From: Holophagales bacterium
GTDB lineage: Bacteria > Acidobacteriota > Thermoanaerobaculia > Multivoradales > Multivoraceae
DNA: 64,000 nucleotides
Assembly: GCA_009845425.1 (NCBI GenBank)
Contig: VXZQ01000001.1
Location: 1 to 64,000 of the forward strand
Reading direction: 5' to 3'
The notes under the pieces were generated by a model, which was not told the DNA's origin, did no database searches, and saw only the letters and a program-made list of their open reading frames with translations. Positions 24,658 to 34,492 of the stretch are shown one piece after another. The position numbers and the translations under genes are program-made. The stretch's first letter is position 1; each line of letters opens with the position of its first letter.

Positions 24658-27012
24658 GTGCCGAAGGAAAGCCCCCACGAACTCCGGCAGCGGATCGGGG
24701 CGCTCGAGGAGCGTCTCTCCGCTCTTCACGCCGCCGTCATGCGCGTCAGCGGCAGCCTGGACCTCGAGACCGTCCTGCACGAAGTCGTCGACAGCGCCCG
24801 CGCACTGACCGGCGCGCGCTACGGCGTGATCACCACCCAAACCGAAGCCGGCCGGATTCAGGACTTCGTCACGTCCGGCTTCACACCCGAAGAACGCGCC
24901 GAGATGACCGCGTGGTCCGACGGGCCGCGGCTGTTCGCGCACTTCCGGGACCTCCGGACGCCTCTGAGGCTGGCGAACCTGCCGGCCTATGTCCGTGAAC
25001 TCGGCTTCTCGTCGGATCTGATGCGCTCACAGACGATTCAGTGCACGCCCCTGCTTCACCGAAACGTCTACGTCGGCAGCTTCTTCCTCGCGGAGAAGGA
25101 GGCCGGCCAGGAGTTCACGGACAGCGATGAGGAGGTACTGCTCCTGTTCGCTTCCCAGGCGGCGACGGCCATCGCCAACGCACGCACTCACCGGGACGAG
25201 CAGCGCGCAAGGGCCGACCTGGAAGCCCTCGTCGAGACATCGCCGGTGGGTGTCGTCGTGTTCGACGGCCAGACCGGCAGGCCCGTGTCGTTCAACCGGG
25301 AGGCTCGCCGGCTCGTCCAGGACCTGCGAGCACCGGAAGACTCCATGGAAGAGCTGCTGAACACGATTGTCTGTCGCCGCGGCGACGGTCGTGAGGTGAC
25401 CCTGGCCGAGTTCCCGATGGCGCAGCAATTGAGCGACCCCGAGACGGTACGCGCCGAGGAGATGACGCTGTCCGTTCCCGACGGCCGCAGCGTCACGACG
25501 CTAGTCAACGCCACGCCGACTCGCTCGAAGGAGGGTGCGGTCGAGTCGATGGTGGTCACCCTGCAGGACCTGACGCCCCTCGAGGAGCTGGAACGGCTGC
25601 GGGCCGAGTTTCTGAGCATGGTGAGTCACGAGCTCCGAACACCCCTGATCTCGATCAAGGGCTCGACCGCCACCGTGCTGGGCGCCGCGCCGGCCCCCGA
25701 TCCAGCCGAGATGCTGCAGTTCTTCCAGGTCATCGACGACCAGGCGAATCAGATGCGCAATCTGATCGCCGACCTGCTGGACCAGGGGCGCATCGCGGCG
25801 GGCACTCTCTCGGTTTCCGTCGAGATCGCCGACGTCGGCGGCCTCATCGATCAGGCCAGGAGCACCTTCACCTGGGCCGGAACCAGGCGCGCCATCACCG
25901 TCGACCTGCCGGAAGACCTGCCGCGCGTTCTGGCGGACCCGGGACGCATCGTCCAGGTGCTCAACAATCTCCTGTCGATCGCGGCGCGTCACTCGCCTGA
26001 CTCGTCTCCGATCGCGGTTGCCGCGTCACTGGACGACGACCAGGTAGCGATCTCGGTTACCGACCGCGGCAGCGGAGTGCCGCCGGAAGAGCTGCCTCAC
26101 CTGTTCCGCAAGCACGGGAACGCAACCGGGGAGAAGGGAGTCGGCCACGGACTCGGCCTCGCCATCTGCAAGGGACTCGTGGAGGTGCACGGCGGCCGCA
26201 TCTGGGCGAAGAGCGGCGAGAGGGGCCACGGGACCCGGTTCACGTTCACGCTGCCGGTGGCCGCGGAAACGGACGATGCCGCCCCGAGCGTCTCTCCGCG
26301 CCCACCTCGTTCGCCGAAACGGAACGAAGCGACGCCCATCCTCGTCGTCGACGACGACCCGCAGACGCTACGGCGCGTTCGGGACTCGCTTGCCGAAGCG
26401 GGCTACGCACCCATCCTGACGGGCGACCCCGCCGAGCTGCCCAGCCTCATCAGGACGCACAGGCCTCGGCTGGTCCTTCTCGATCTCGTCCTGCCGGGCA
26501 CGGACGGTCTCGAGTTGATGGAGAGCGTCCCTGAACTCGAGAGCCTGCCGGTCATCTTCATTTCCGTCTACGGCAGGGACGAGACGATCGTTCGGGCCCT
26601 GGACGCCGGAGCCGCGGACTACATCGTCAAGCCCTTCTCTCCCTCGGAGCTGACCGCGAGAGTGCGGGCGGCGCTCCGCCGACAGGCCGAGCCCAAGCCG
26701 TTCAGCCTGGGCGACCTGTCCATACGCTACGAGGAGCGCGAGGTCACCGTGGACGGGCGGCCCGTGACGCTAACCGTCACCGAGTTCGAGGTGCTTCGGG
26801 TGCTGTCGAGCCACGCCGGGCGGGTCGTGACGTACGAATCGCTGCTGCGCCAGGCCTGGCGCGGGCGCGCGCGGGACGCCGAGGATCCGAAAGTCGTGCG
26901 CGCCATGGTGAAGAGCCTCCGCCGCAAGCTGGGCGACGATGCGGCCAGACCGGTGTACGTGCTCAACGAGCGTGGCGTCGGTTATCGGATGCCTCGTCCT
27001 GGCAGCGAGTAG
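24658..27012 (+). CDS. One-piece two-component regulator (paralogue 2): GAF / histidine kinase / receiver / wHTH
   Basis: A 784-residue protein collinear with the one at 6489-8837. GAF runs from about residue 20 to 175 (SLDLETVLHEVVDSARALTG), followed by a PAS-like segment (ETSPVGVVVFD). HisKA carries His324 in MVSHELRTP, and HATPase has NNLLSIAARHSP, TDRGSGV and GHGLGLAICKGL. The receiver has ILVVDDDP, Asp609 in LLDLVLPGTDG and YIVKPFSP; the winged helix has TVTEFEVLRVL, MVKSLRRKLG and VGYRMP. The start is GTG at 24658. Domain order and the phospho-acceptor positions match the first copy almost residue for residue, so this is a duplication. It is divergent from a small membrane gene and the PP2C phosphatase. 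Ligands and targets are unknown. Confidence 0.93.
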   Translation: MPKESPHELRQRIGALEERLSALHAAVMRVSGSLDLETVLHEVVDSARALTGARYGVITTQTEAGRIQDFVTSGFTPEERAEMTAWSDGPRLFAHFRDLRTPLRLANLPAYVRELGFSSDLMRSQTIQCTPLLHRNVYVGSFFLAEKEAGQEFTDSDEEVLLLFASQAATAIANARTHRDEQRARADLEALVETSPVGVVVFDGQTGRPVSFNREARRLVQDLRAPEDSMEELLNTIVCRRGDGREVTLAEFPMAQQLSDPETVRAEEMTLSVPDGRSVTTLVNATPTRSKEGAVESMVVTLQDLTPLEELERLRAEFLSMVSHELRTPLISIKGSTATVLGAAPAPDPAEMLQFFQVIDDQANQMRNLIADLLDQGRIAAGTLSVSVEIADVGGLIDQARSTFTWAGTRRAITVDLPEDLPRVLADPGRIVQVLNNLLSIAARHSPDSSPIAVAASLDDDQVAISVTDRGSGVPPEELPHLFRKHGNATGEKGVGHGLGLAICKGLVEVHGGRIWAKSGERGHGTRFTFTLPVAAETDDAAPSVSPRPPRSPKRNEATPILVVDDDPQTLRRVRDSLAEAGYAPILTGDPAELPSLIRTHRPRLVLLDLVLPGTDGLELMESVPELESLPVIFISVYGRDETIVRALDAGAADYIVKPFSPSELTARVRAALRRQAEPKPFSLGDLSIRYEEREVTVDGRPVTLTVTEFEVLRVLSSHAGRVVTYESLLRQAWRGRARDAEDPKVVRAMVKSLRRKLGDDAARPVYVLNERGVGYRMPRPGSE

Positions 27013-27045
27013 AGGTGCCGGCCTTCGGTCGCCGCACCCGGTGTG

Positions 27046-27136
27046 TGGCGGAGGGGGTGGGATTCGAACCCACGGTGGACTGTTAATCCACGCCGGTTTT
27101 CAAGACCGGTGCTTTCGACCACTCAGCCACCCCTCC
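27046..27136 (-). tRNA. tRNA-Ser (UGA anticodon)
   Basis: Type II (long variable arm) tRNA. The acceptor GGAGGGG pairs with CCCCTCC, the anticodon loop is CTTGAAA with anticodon TGA, the T loop is TTCGAAT, and CCA is encoded. It lies 25 nt downstream of serS on the same strand, so it may be co-transcribed with its own synthetase. Confidence 0.95.
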
Positions 27137-27161
27137 GGACGGCCGGCGAAACCGCAGGCTC

Positions 27162-28454
27162 CTAGCCTGACACGATCCCCTCTACCCCGCCGACATACGG
27201 CCGGAGCGCCTCCGGAATCCGCACCGAGCCCGACGCCGTCTGGTAGTTCTCCAGCAGCGCGACCAGGGTGCGGCCGACCGCCAGGCCGGAGCCGTTCAGG
27301 GTATGGACGTGACGCAGGCCGCCGCCGCCACGGGGTCGGTAGCGGGTGCGCGCCCGCCGCGCCTGGAACGCTTCGGCGTTGCTGCACGACGAGATCTCCC
27401 TGTACGCCGCCTGGCCCGGCAGCCAGACCTCCAGGTCGTAGGTCTTGGCCATGGCGAAGCCCATGTCACCCGTGCTCAGGCAGACGACCCGGTAGGGCAG
27501 TTCGAGTCGCTGGAGCACCTTCTCGGCATGAGCCGTCAGTCTCTCCAGCGCCTCGTGGCTGGCCTCGGGCGTCGTCACCTGAACGAGCTCCACCTTCTGG
27601 AACTGATGCAGGCGAATGAGACCGCGGACATCACGGCCGTAGGACCCGGCCTCCGCCCGGAAGCAGGGCGTGAGCGCGGCGTACCTGAGCGGCAATTCGT
27701 CCTCCTCGAGCACTTCGTCCGCGTGCAGGTTGACCAGGGGCACTTCGCCGGTCGGGATGAGATAGCGCGCGTCCGGCTGGACGTGGAAGAGGTCTTCCTC
27801 GAACTTCGGAAGCTGGCCGCTGCCGACGAGACAGTCCCGCTTCACGAGAAACGGCGGGAGCACCTCGGTGTAGCCGTGCTCCTCGGTATGAAGGTCGAGC
27901 ATGAAGGCGGCGAGCGCCCGTTCCAGGCGCGCGCCCAGGCCCATGTAGGTCACGAAGCGGGCCCCGGCCAGCTTGGCGCCGCGCTCGAAATCGAGAATCC
28001 CGAGTTCGGGGCCGATGTCCCAGTGGTTCTTCGGCTCGAAGTCGAAGCGGGGCGGTTCGCCGACGACCCGCTCGATCCGGTTGGCCGCCTCGTCGGCGCC
28101 CACCGGAACCGACTCGTGGGCGATGTTCGGCACCTGGAGTTCGGTCTCCGTCAACTCCCCTTCGGCCTTCTCGACGGCCTCCTCGAGGTGGTCGATGCGG
28201 ACCTTGAGCCCGGTCATCTCTAGAATCAGGTGCTCGGTGTCTTCCTTCTTCGCCTCGCCCTGAGCCTTCAGCCTGCCGATCTCCTGGCCTGCCAGCCGCC
28301 GGCGATGCCTGAGTTCCTCGAGTTCGGTGAGCGCCTCGCGGCGCCGGCGGTCGCTGGTCGTCCACCGGTCGACCAGCGCAGGGTCGACGCCGCGCGCTTC
28401 GACCGCCGCGGCAACCCGCTCGGGTTCGCTTCTGAGCAGTTCTCGGGGCAACAT
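27162..28454 (-). CDS. serS: Seryl-tRNA synthetase
   Basis: Charges tRNA-Ser. The ATG at 28454 gives 430 residues starting [20 protein letters not shown], the normal SerS beginning; an in-frame extension to 28574 is unlikely. The N-terminal coiled-coil arm is visible ([20 protein letters not shown] to about residue 110). Class II motif 2 reads [20 protein letters not shown], and motif 3 is [18 protein letters not shown]. The usual SSCSNCE segment reads [14 protein letters not shown]. The gene sits immediately upstream of a tRNA-Ser gene. It is divergent from the membrane protein gene at 28523 by a 68-nt gap. Confidence 0.97.
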   Translation of the reverse strand: MLPRELLRSEPERVAAAVEARGVDPALVDRWTTSDRRRREALTELEELRHRRRLAGQEIGRLKAQGEAKKEDTEHLILEMTGLKVRIDHLEEAVEKAEGELTETELQVPNIAHESVPVGADEAANRIERVVGEPPRFDFEPKNHWDIGPELGILDFERGAKLAGARFVTYMGLGARLERALAAFMLDLHTEEHGYTEVLPPFLVKRDCLVGSGQLPKFEEDLFHVQPDARYLIPTGEVPLVNLHADEVLEEDELPLRYAALTPCFRAEAGSYGRDVRGLIRLHQFQKVELVQVTTPEASHEALERLTAHAEKVLQRLELPYRVVCLSTGDMGFAMAKTYDLEVWLPGQAAYREISSCSNAEAFQARRARTRYRPRGGGGLRHVHTLNGSGLAVGRTLVALLENYQTASGSVRIPEALRPYVGGVEGIVSG

Positions 28455-28522
28455 GGCGGTGGCAGTCTTCCAACGTTCGTCCCCAAGGGCAAGGATCGCC
28501 GATCGATGAGCCGAACCAACAG

Positions 28523-30379
28523 ATGACGAGACCCGGGCCGACCTCGACTTCCACCGTGCCGGCAGCGCCGCCATGGGCTGCCGCCCTGCCGCCCGTGCTC
28601 GCGGGATTCGCGATGTTCGCCCTGGCCGGCGTCGAGCGCGACGCCCAGGCAGCGGCCGAAGGCAACTACCTGGCCCTCGCGGCGACGACGGTGCTACTGG
28701 CCGCGGCCGGCGTGGCGCGGCGACCCCTCGGCGCCCCTGCGCTTGCCCTGCCGGTCCTCGCGGTGGTCGCGTTCATCGCCATCCCGCCCGACGGCCCCGC
28801 GCGGGGCGCGGCGATGGGAGCCCTGCTGTGCCTCGGCTCGGCCGCGCTGCTGGTGGACAGCCTGATCGCCCGGCGCGCCGAGTTGCTCGAGCCCCCCGGC
28901 TCGCTCGAGCCTGCCCGCCTGTTGCGGCTGGGCGTTCTACTGGCGGCCGCGCTCATCGGGCTCAACCTGCTCCTGAGGCAGGGAGAGCTGCTCGGAGACT
29001 CGACGCTCAGGCTGCTGGTCGTCCTGGTCGTCATCCCGGCCGCGGCGACGGTGATCGTGCTTGTGCTCTTCGCACGCCTGGGTGCGCCGGCGCTGGCCGG
29101 GACGGCGGCGCTCCTTCTCGCGGCGGGAGGCGTTCGCTCGAACGTCGTCCTGTTGCTGGCGGCGGCCGCCTGCGCCGACGCCGTCGCGCGCGCCCTCGAG
29201 CAGCGCTGGCCGGCGGCGGCGGGAGCAGCCGGCCTGGCACTCACCGCCGTGGTCGGTCTCGTCCTGGTCCGCGAACCCGCGTTCGGGGTGCTCGTCGCCG
29301 CCATGGCCGCGGCGATCGTCTGGCGCCGTTTCGCCTTCGCCATCGTCCTGGTCCTGGCGGGCGCCCTGACCGTGTGGCAACCGCTCGGGGCGGGCGCGCC
29401 CTGGCCCGACGTGTTCGCCGGCCTGCCCCTGGTGCTGATCGCGGCGCCGAGCCTGGTCGGCCGCGGAAACCTGCAGACGGTGTCCGCGGCCGTGCTGCTG
29501 ACCCTGGCCGGGCTGCGGTTCCTGCCGCCGCAGCAGGCGCTGCTGGCTGGCATCGCCCTTTGGACCGTGCTCTACGCGAAGCGATCGGACGACCTGTCCG
29601 CCGACGATCCGCCGCCTGTCGGGCCCTGGCACAGCCTCGCGCTCCGCGGCGATGCCGCCGTGTTCGGCTACTGCCTGCAGGGGGGCCTGCTCGCGTTCGC
29701 GACGCTGTCCGCGACCTATCCCTGGCTGCAGCCGGCCCATCTCGAGGATCGGCTGCGCGCGTTCGGACTCGGCGGCGGGCTCGAGCACTGGTCCGCCCTG
29801 GCCGGCATCCTCCTGCTCGCCCACGCGTCGGCCGCGCTGGTCCGCAGGACGCCGGCGCCGCGCGTCCTGGTCCTCGCCCTTGCCGCCGTCCTGCTGACGA
29901 CGGCCGCGCTCGGCGCCTGGGACGCGTTCTGGCCGCGCCGGACGCTGCTCAGCTCGCCCCGCCAGGTGCTGACCGCGGACAACCCGAGCTGGACGGCCGG
30001 AAGCGGCGGCTGCGGCAGGCTGGTCCTTGACACGGCGGTCGCGAACAGCAGCGGAGTCGCCACCGGCCAGCCCGTGGCGCGCATCGGCGTCGGGGCCGCT
30101 GGAGGCGCGGGTCCCGAAGCCGCCATTCTCCGACATGGCGTTCACACCGGCGAGTGGTCCGCCCGCGCGACCGGCGACGTCGCCGGCCTGAAGCCCTGGC
30201 TGCACTGGGTGGCCGCCAGCGGAGGCGAACCGTTCTTCGGCACCCGCTACCGGACCGAAGTCGACCTGACGCCCTTCTGCGACAAGGGCAACCTGGTCGT
30301 GGTCCGCGACCCCGAGTTGCCGGAAACGGTCGAGCTGACGCTGTTCTTCGCGCTTCAACTCGGCAGGCCCGACGCTTGA
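28523..30379 (+). CDS. Large polytopic membrane protein of a polysaccharide cluster
   Basis: A 618-residue protein dominated by hydrophobic helices, roughly 12 to 14, over residues 15-480, rich in Ala, Leu, Val and Gly. A hydrophilic C-terminal part of about 130 residues follows ([40 protein letters not shown]), probably outside the membrane. I do not recognise a specific family; O-antigen polymerase or ligase-like and exopolysaccharide-repeat proteins have comparable layouts. Its stop overlaps the TTG start of the next glycosyltransferase gene (TTGA), so it belongs to the five-gene polysaccharide cluster running to 35932. A role in polymerisation or export is inferred from context alone. Confidence 0.75.
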   Translation: MTRPGPTSTSTVPAAPPWAAALPPVLAGFAMFALAGVERDAQAAAEGNYLALAATTVLLAAAGVARRPLGAPALALPVLAVVAFIAIPPDGPARGAAMGALLCLGSAALLVDSLIARRAELLEPPGSLEPARLLRLGVLLAAALIGLNLLLRQGELLGDSTLRLLVVLVVIPAAATVIVLVLFARLGAPALAGTAALLLAAGGVRSNVVLLLAAAACADAVARALEQRWPAAAGAAGLALTAVVGLVLVREPAFGVLVAAMAAAIVWRRFAFAIVLVLAGALTVWQPLGAGAPWPDVFAGLPLVLIAAPSLVGRGNLQTVSAAVLLTLAGLRFLPPQQALLAGIALWTVLYAKRSDDLSADDPPPVGPWHSLALRGDAAVFGYCLQGGLLAFATLSATYPWLQPAHLEDRLRAFGLGGGLEHWSALAGILLLAHASAALVRRTPAPRVLVLALAAVLLTTAALGAWDAFWPRRTLLSSPRQVLTADNPSWTAGSGGCGRLVLDTAVANSSGVATGQPVARIGVGAAGGAGPEAAILRHGVHTGEWSARATGDVAGLKPWLHWVAASGGEPFFGTRYRTEVDLTPFCDKGNLVVVRDPELPETVELTLFFALQLGRPDA

Positions 30380-31413
30380 CCGGATCGCACAGCGGAGCGG
30401 CAACGCCGTCGCTGTCCTATGTCGTACCGACGATCGGCGCCTCGGAGCACCTGGCGAAGTGCCTCGCGTCGATCTACCGGGACGGTGGAGGCCTCGACGC
30501 GCCGTCGGAACTGGTCATCGTCTGGCAGGCGCCGGTCACCGAGGACGCCGGGGGACCGGCGGCCCTGCGCGAGTTGTGCCGGCGGCTCGCGTCGGCGCGG
30601 CCGGGGGCGATCGATGATCCGCCCCGGATCGTCGAACTCCCGCGACCCGCCGGGTTCGCTCGCGCGATCAACGACGGCATAACGATCAGCGGCGGCGACT
30701 GGGTCGCCCTGGTGAACGACGACGTCGTGCTGGAGGCTGGATGGGCGCGGCGGTTGCTCGAGGCGGCCGAAGCCGGTTCCCGGGTGGCCGCCGCGCAGGG
30801 GATCAACGTGATGGCCAGCGGCGAAGGCGACGGCGAAGATGCACGCGTGGACGGTGCCGGCCTGGCCTGGAACCGGCGCTGGCAGGCGGTCCAGTCTGGC
30901 CGCGGGGAGACGGTAGAAGAGGTGGAGGCGGTGCGTCGGGTCTACGGCGTGTCGGCGACCGCGGCGATCTACCGTCGGTCCGCGCTCGTGGACGTGAACG
31001 TCGCCGGCAACGTGCTCAGGCCGTTCGAGGAGCGGCTCGACAGCTACTACGAGGACGTCGAGCTCGCGGACCGGCTGCGAGGCGCCGGCTACCGCGCGCT
31101 GCTGGTGCCGCCGGCGCGCGCGGTCCACGCCGGGGCCCTGTCGAGCCGGAGCCCGCGGGCCGCCCGCCGCAGGACGCGGCGTGTCTATGCGAATCGTCTG
31201 CTCGTCCTGGCGCGGCGTCTCGGCCGCGGTTTCTGGCTTCGCCTGCCCGTTCTCCTGGCGCGGGACGCTTTCGACGCGGTGGGGCGGCCGAAGACCACGG
31301 CGATGCCGGGCGACCTGGAGCCGCCTGGCATCGTCGATCTGGCGCGCGCCTGGGGCCGTACCGCCCGGCTGCTGCCGCGGTTCGGCCACTTCGGCCCGGG
31401 GACCCCGCGATGA
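30376..31413 (+). CDS. Family 2 glycosyltransferase
   Basis: A 345-residue GT-A enzyme. The start chosen is TTG at 30376, overlapping the previous stop as TTGA; the frame is open further upstream but only as antisense-like sequence. Motifs are LSYVVPTIGASEHLAKCLAS, an N-terminal LVIVWQ strand, FARAINDGITISGGDWVALV with the DXD-like VNDDVVLE, and the acceptor-side acidic YYEDVELADRLRGAGY. These fit rhamnosyl- or galactofuranosyl-type GT2 enzymes that extend lipid-linked saccharides in the cytoplasm. The next gene starts within its stop (ATGA). The donor sugar cannot be told from sequence. Confidence 0.85.
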   Translation: MTGSHSGAATPSLSYVVPTIGASEHLAKCLASIYRDGGGLDAPSELVIVWQAPVTEDAGGPAALRELCRRLASARPGAIDDPPRIVELPRPAGFARAINDGITISGGDWVALVNDDVVLEAGWARRLLEAAEAGSRVAAAQGINVMASGEGDGEDARVDGAGLAWNRRWQAVQSGRGETVEEVEAVRRVYGVSATAAIYRRSALVDVNVAGNVLRPFEERLDSYYEDVELADRLRGAGYRALLVPPARAVHAGALSSRSPRAARRRTRRVYANRLLVLARRLGRGFWLRLPVLLARDAFDAVGRPKTTAMPGDLEPPGIVDLARAWGRTARLLPRFGHFGPGTPR

Positions 31414-32318
31414 TCGAAGGCGCACCGATCCTGACCGCGGTCGCGCCGCACTGGCACGACGAGGAACACCTCGCGACCCTGGTGCGGGACTGGCCCAGGG
31501 ACGCGCACTTCGAGCTGATCGTCGTCGACAACGGTTCGGACGGCGACCTGACCGAGTTGGCAGCCGATCGGTCGAACGTCCGCGCGCTGGAACCCGGCCG
31601 CAACCTGGGGTTCGGAGCGGCGGTGAACCGCGGTGCGACGGAGGCCGGCGGCGATCTGATCCTGATCCTGAACACGGATGCCGTCCCGGAACCGGGGGCA
31701 CTGGACACCCTGGTCGAAGGCATGGCGAACCATCCCGACGCCGCCGGTCTCGCGCCCCGGCTGCTCGGTCCGGACGATGTCGCCCAGGCCGCCTGGCAGC
31801 TTCGGCGGCTGCCGACGCTTCGCACCCTGGTCGGCTACTGCTGTTTCGTCGAGCCCGCGCCGCTGCCGGAGCCGGCTTCCGGCACACCCGTCGAACAGCC
31901 CGCGGCCTGCGCGCTGCTGCTCCGCCGTTCCGCGTTCGAGAGCGCGGGCGCCATGGACGAACGCTTCTGGCCCGCCTGGTTCGAGGACGTCGACCTGGCG
32001 CGCCGGCTCGCCGACCGGGGCGAACAGATCCTCTACTGGCCGGACGCCGTCTTCCGCCACGGGCTCGGCGCTTCGGTGCCGAGGCTGGGCTACGGCGCGT
32101 TCCTTGCCGCGTACTACCGCAACCTGGACCGCTACGCCCGCAAGCACCACGGTGGCGGCGCGGCTCTGCTGCTGCGCGCCGTGCTGGTTGGCGCGGCCCT
32201 GCTCCGCATCGTCCTGTTGCCGCTTCGCTGTCCGCGACGGGCTCGCGGCCGCGGCGAGGCGTTCTCCGGGTTGTGGCGGCTGGCTGCGGGGGGTGTTGGC
32301 AGTTGGAGGGGGCGGTGA
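31410..32318 (+). CDS. Family 2 glycosyltransferase (rhamnosyltransferase-like)
   Basis: A 302-residue enzyme starting at ATG 31410, overlapping the previous stop as ATGA. GT2 landmarks are FELIVVDNGSDGDL, GRNLGFGAAVNRGA, the DXD-type LNTDAVPEPG and the late WFEDVDLARRLADRGEQILY. The last ~60 residues are hydrophobic and basic (LLLRAVLVGAALLRIVLLPL), suggesting membrane association. It resembles WbbL-type rhamnosyltransferases. The next gene starts at a GTG within its stop (GTGA). It probably adds one sugar to a lipid-linked repeat unit; the exact donor is unknown. Confidence 0.88.
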   Translation: MIEGAPILTAVAPHWHDEEHLATLVRDWPRDAHFELIVVDNGSDGDLTELAADRSNVRALEPGRNLGFGAAVNRGATEAGGDLILILNTDAVPEPGALDTLVEGMANHPDAAGLAPRLLGPDDVAQAAWQLRRLPTLRTLVGYCCFVEPAPLPEPASGTPVEQPAACALLLRRSAFESAGAMDERFWPAWFEDVDLARRLADRGEQILYWPDAVFRHGLGASVPRLGYGAFLAAYYRNLDRYARKHHGGGAALLLRAVLVGAALLRIVLLPLRCPRRARGRGEAFSGLWRLAAGGVGSWRGR

Positions 32319-34462
32319 GTTCCCTGGCGATCTGCACCGTTACCTGGAACGACGCGGCGAATCTGCCGCGCTTCTTCGAGGCGCTCGCGACGCTTCAGGG
32401 GCCCGCGTTCCGGCTGATCGTCGTCGACAACGCGAGCACCGACGGCACGGTTGAGTCGCTGCGTGAGCACGCCGGCGCGGCAGGCTTCCCGGTCGAGGTG
32501 ATCGCGATCGACGAAAACACCGGCTTCGCCGGCGGCCTGAACCGGGCGCTCGAAAGCGCGTTCGCGAGCGACCCGCGGCCCGAGTGGGTGCTGAGTTTGA
32601 ACGCCGACGCCTGGCCCGCGGCCGACTACCTGGAGCAGTTGATCGAGAGCGCGCGCCGGTTCGCGAGCGAGGAGCGGCCGGTGGGCGCCGTGACGGGGAG
32701 GCTGGTGAGGCCGGAGAGCCGGCTCATCGACGCCTGCGGCATGGCCCTGACGCGAAGCTGGCGCCACGTCGATCGCGGCTCCGATCAGGCCGACCACGGC
32801 CAGTACGCGGTTACCGAGCGGGTGTTCGGCGGCACCGGCGCCGCGACCCTGTTCCTGGGCGCGGCGCTCCAGGACGTGGCGATCGACGGACACGTCCTGG
32901 ACGACGACTTCCACTCCTACCGGGAAGACGCCGAACTCTGCTTCCGGCTGCAGGAACGGGGCTGGCAGGTGCTCTACGAACCGCGCGCCCGCGCGGTCCA
33001 CCGCCGCGTCAACCTCGCGCGGCGGCGGCGGGGGATGTCGCCGGAGGTCAACTTCCACTCCCTCAAGAACCGCTACCTGCTGCAGTACTACCACCGCGGT
33101 CTCGCCGATCTGCCGCGCACCTTCCTGGCGACAGCGATCCGCGAACTCGGCATCGTCGCCTACGTCCTCCTTCGGGAACGGTCGTCGCTGGCCGCCTGGG
33201 GATGGCTCTGGCACCACCGCCGCCGGTTGCGGGAGCGACGCCGTCTGATCCGGTCCCGCCGTCTCGTCCCCGCCCGCGTGACCGCCCGCTGGTTCGGCCG
33301 CGCTTCGCTGCCCGTTGACCCCGAGCGGCCGCGGATCCTGATGCTCGGGAGCCGAGGCATCCCCGCCAACTACAGCGGCTACGAGACGATGATCGAGGCG
33401 CTGGCGCCCCGACTTGCCGAGCGCGGCTGGCGGGTGACCGTGTACTGCCGCTCCCACTACGTGGACCGGCGGCTTCGCTCTCATCGCGGCGTGGAACTCG
33501 TCGTCCTGCCCACGCTCAGGACGAAGTACGGCGACACGCCGGCGCACACCCTGCTCTCTTGCCTCCACGCGACGTTGTTCGCGCGCGGCGCGCGGGCCGC
33601 CCTGGTCGTCAACGGCGCCAATGCGCTCTTCCTACCGCTGCTGTGGCCGCGGCGCATCCGCACCGCCCTGCACGTCGACGGCATCGAGAAGCGGCGGGCC
33701 AAGTGGGGCTGGCCGGGCCGTCTGGTCTATTCCGTATCCGAGCGGCTCGCCTGCCTGCTGCCCGGCGTGACGGTGACCGACGCGGAGGTGATCGCCGCTC
33801 ACTACCGCGCCCGCTACCGGCGCGACTCGACGATGATCCGTTACGGTGTCGAACCGGAACCCCTGCCGGGCCATCCGATTCTCGACGAGCTGGGCCTCGA
33901 ACCCCGGCGCTACTTCCTCTACGTCAGCCGGTTCGAGCCGGAGAACAACCCGCACCGGGTGGTCGAGGCCTACCGGCGGGTCGACGGCGACCTGCCGCTG
34001 GTGATGGTCGGCGACGCGCCCTACGCCAGCGACTTCATCGCCGGGATGAAGCGCGGCGCCGACCCGCGGGTACGGTTTCCGGGGACGGTCTTCGGCGAGG
34101 GCTACCGGGGCCTGCTGTCCTCCGCGCTGGCGACGGTCCACGCCACCGAGGTCGGCGGCACGCACCCGGCGCTGGTCGAGGCGATGGGCTACGGCAACTG
34201 CGTCCTGGTCAACGATGAACCGGCCAACCGCGAGACCGCGGGCGACGCCGGCGTCTACTTCGACGTCGAGGATCAGGCCTCGCTGGTCGCCGCGTTCGAG
34301 TTCGCGCGCGCCGACGGGGCGCGGGCGCGAGACCACGGCGAGCGCGCAGCGCTCCGCGCGGCCGAGGAGTACAACTGGGACGTGGTGGCGGACGAGTACG
34401 AGCAACTCTTCCGGCTTCTCTCGAACCGGGGACGCCGGCGCACCCAGTCTCCGCCGCGTTAG
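32315..34462 (+). CDS. Bifunctional glycosyltransferase: GT2 fused to GT4
   Basis: A 715-residue fusion from GTG 32315. The first ~330 residues are a GT2 domain (SLAICTVTWNDAANLPRFFE, RLIVVDNASTDGTVES, ENTGFAGGLNRALES, LSLNADAWP, YREDAELCFRLQERGW). From about residue 338 a GT4/GT-B domain with a DUF1972-type N-terminus begins (PRILMLGSRGIPANYSGYET), then HVDGIEKRRAKWG, YFLYVSRFEPENNPHRVVEA and EVGGTHPALVEAMGYGNCV, the donor-binding E-x7-E region. The DUF1972/GT4 part usually acts as a rhamnosyltransferase. The fusion implies two consecutive sugar additions by one chain. The gene is the fourth of the coupled cluster; the WbaP-type initiator follows 30 nt later. Confidence 0.9.
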   Translation: MSSLAICTVTWNDAANLPRFFEALATLQGPAFRLIVVDNASTDGTVESLREHAGAAGFPVEVIAIDENTGFAGGLNRALESAFASDPRPEWVLSLNADAWPAADYLEQLIESARRFASEERPVGAVTGRLVRPESRLIDACGMALTRSWRHVDRGSDQADHGQYAVTERVFGGTGAATLFLGAALQDVAIDGHVLDDDFHSYREDAELCFRLQERGWQVLYEPRARAVHRRVNLARRRRGMSPEVNFHSLKNRYLLQYYHRGLADLPRTFLATAIRELGIVAYVLLRERSSLAAWGWLWHHRRRLRERRRLIRSRRLVPARVTARWFGRASLPVDPERPRILMLGSRGIPANYSGYETMIEALAPRLAERGWRVTVYCRSHYVDRRLRSHRGVELVVLPTLRTKYGDTPAHTLLSCLHATLFARGARAALVVNGANALFLPLLWPRRIRTALHVDGIEKRRAKWGWPGRLVYSVSERLACLLPGVTVTDAEVIAAHYRARYRRDSTMIRYGVEPEPLPGHPILDELGLEPRRYFLYVSRFEPENNPHRVVEAYRRVDGDLPLVMVGDAPYASDFIAGMKRGADPRVRFPGTVFGEGYRGLLSSALATVHATEVGGTHPALVEAMGYGNCVLVNDEPANRETAGDAGVYFDVEDQASLVAAFEFARADGARARDHGERAALRAAEEYNWDVVADEYEQLFRLLSNRGRRRTQSPPR

Positions 34463-34492
34463 ACTCCCGGCCAGCTTCCGCGAGCCGGAATC

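Noticed and set aside
1..27000. Prophage, insertion sequence or integrative element carrying the CRISPR region
   Set aside because: No transposase, integrase, terminal repeats or phage genes were seen; only the decayed ATPase/TOPRIM pair hints at past exchange.
28937..30403. Long minus-strand frame across the membrane-protein gene
   Set aside because: It is hydrophilic Arg/Gln-rich shadow sequence; the plus strand gives coherent transmembrane helices and coupled overlaps with the next gene.
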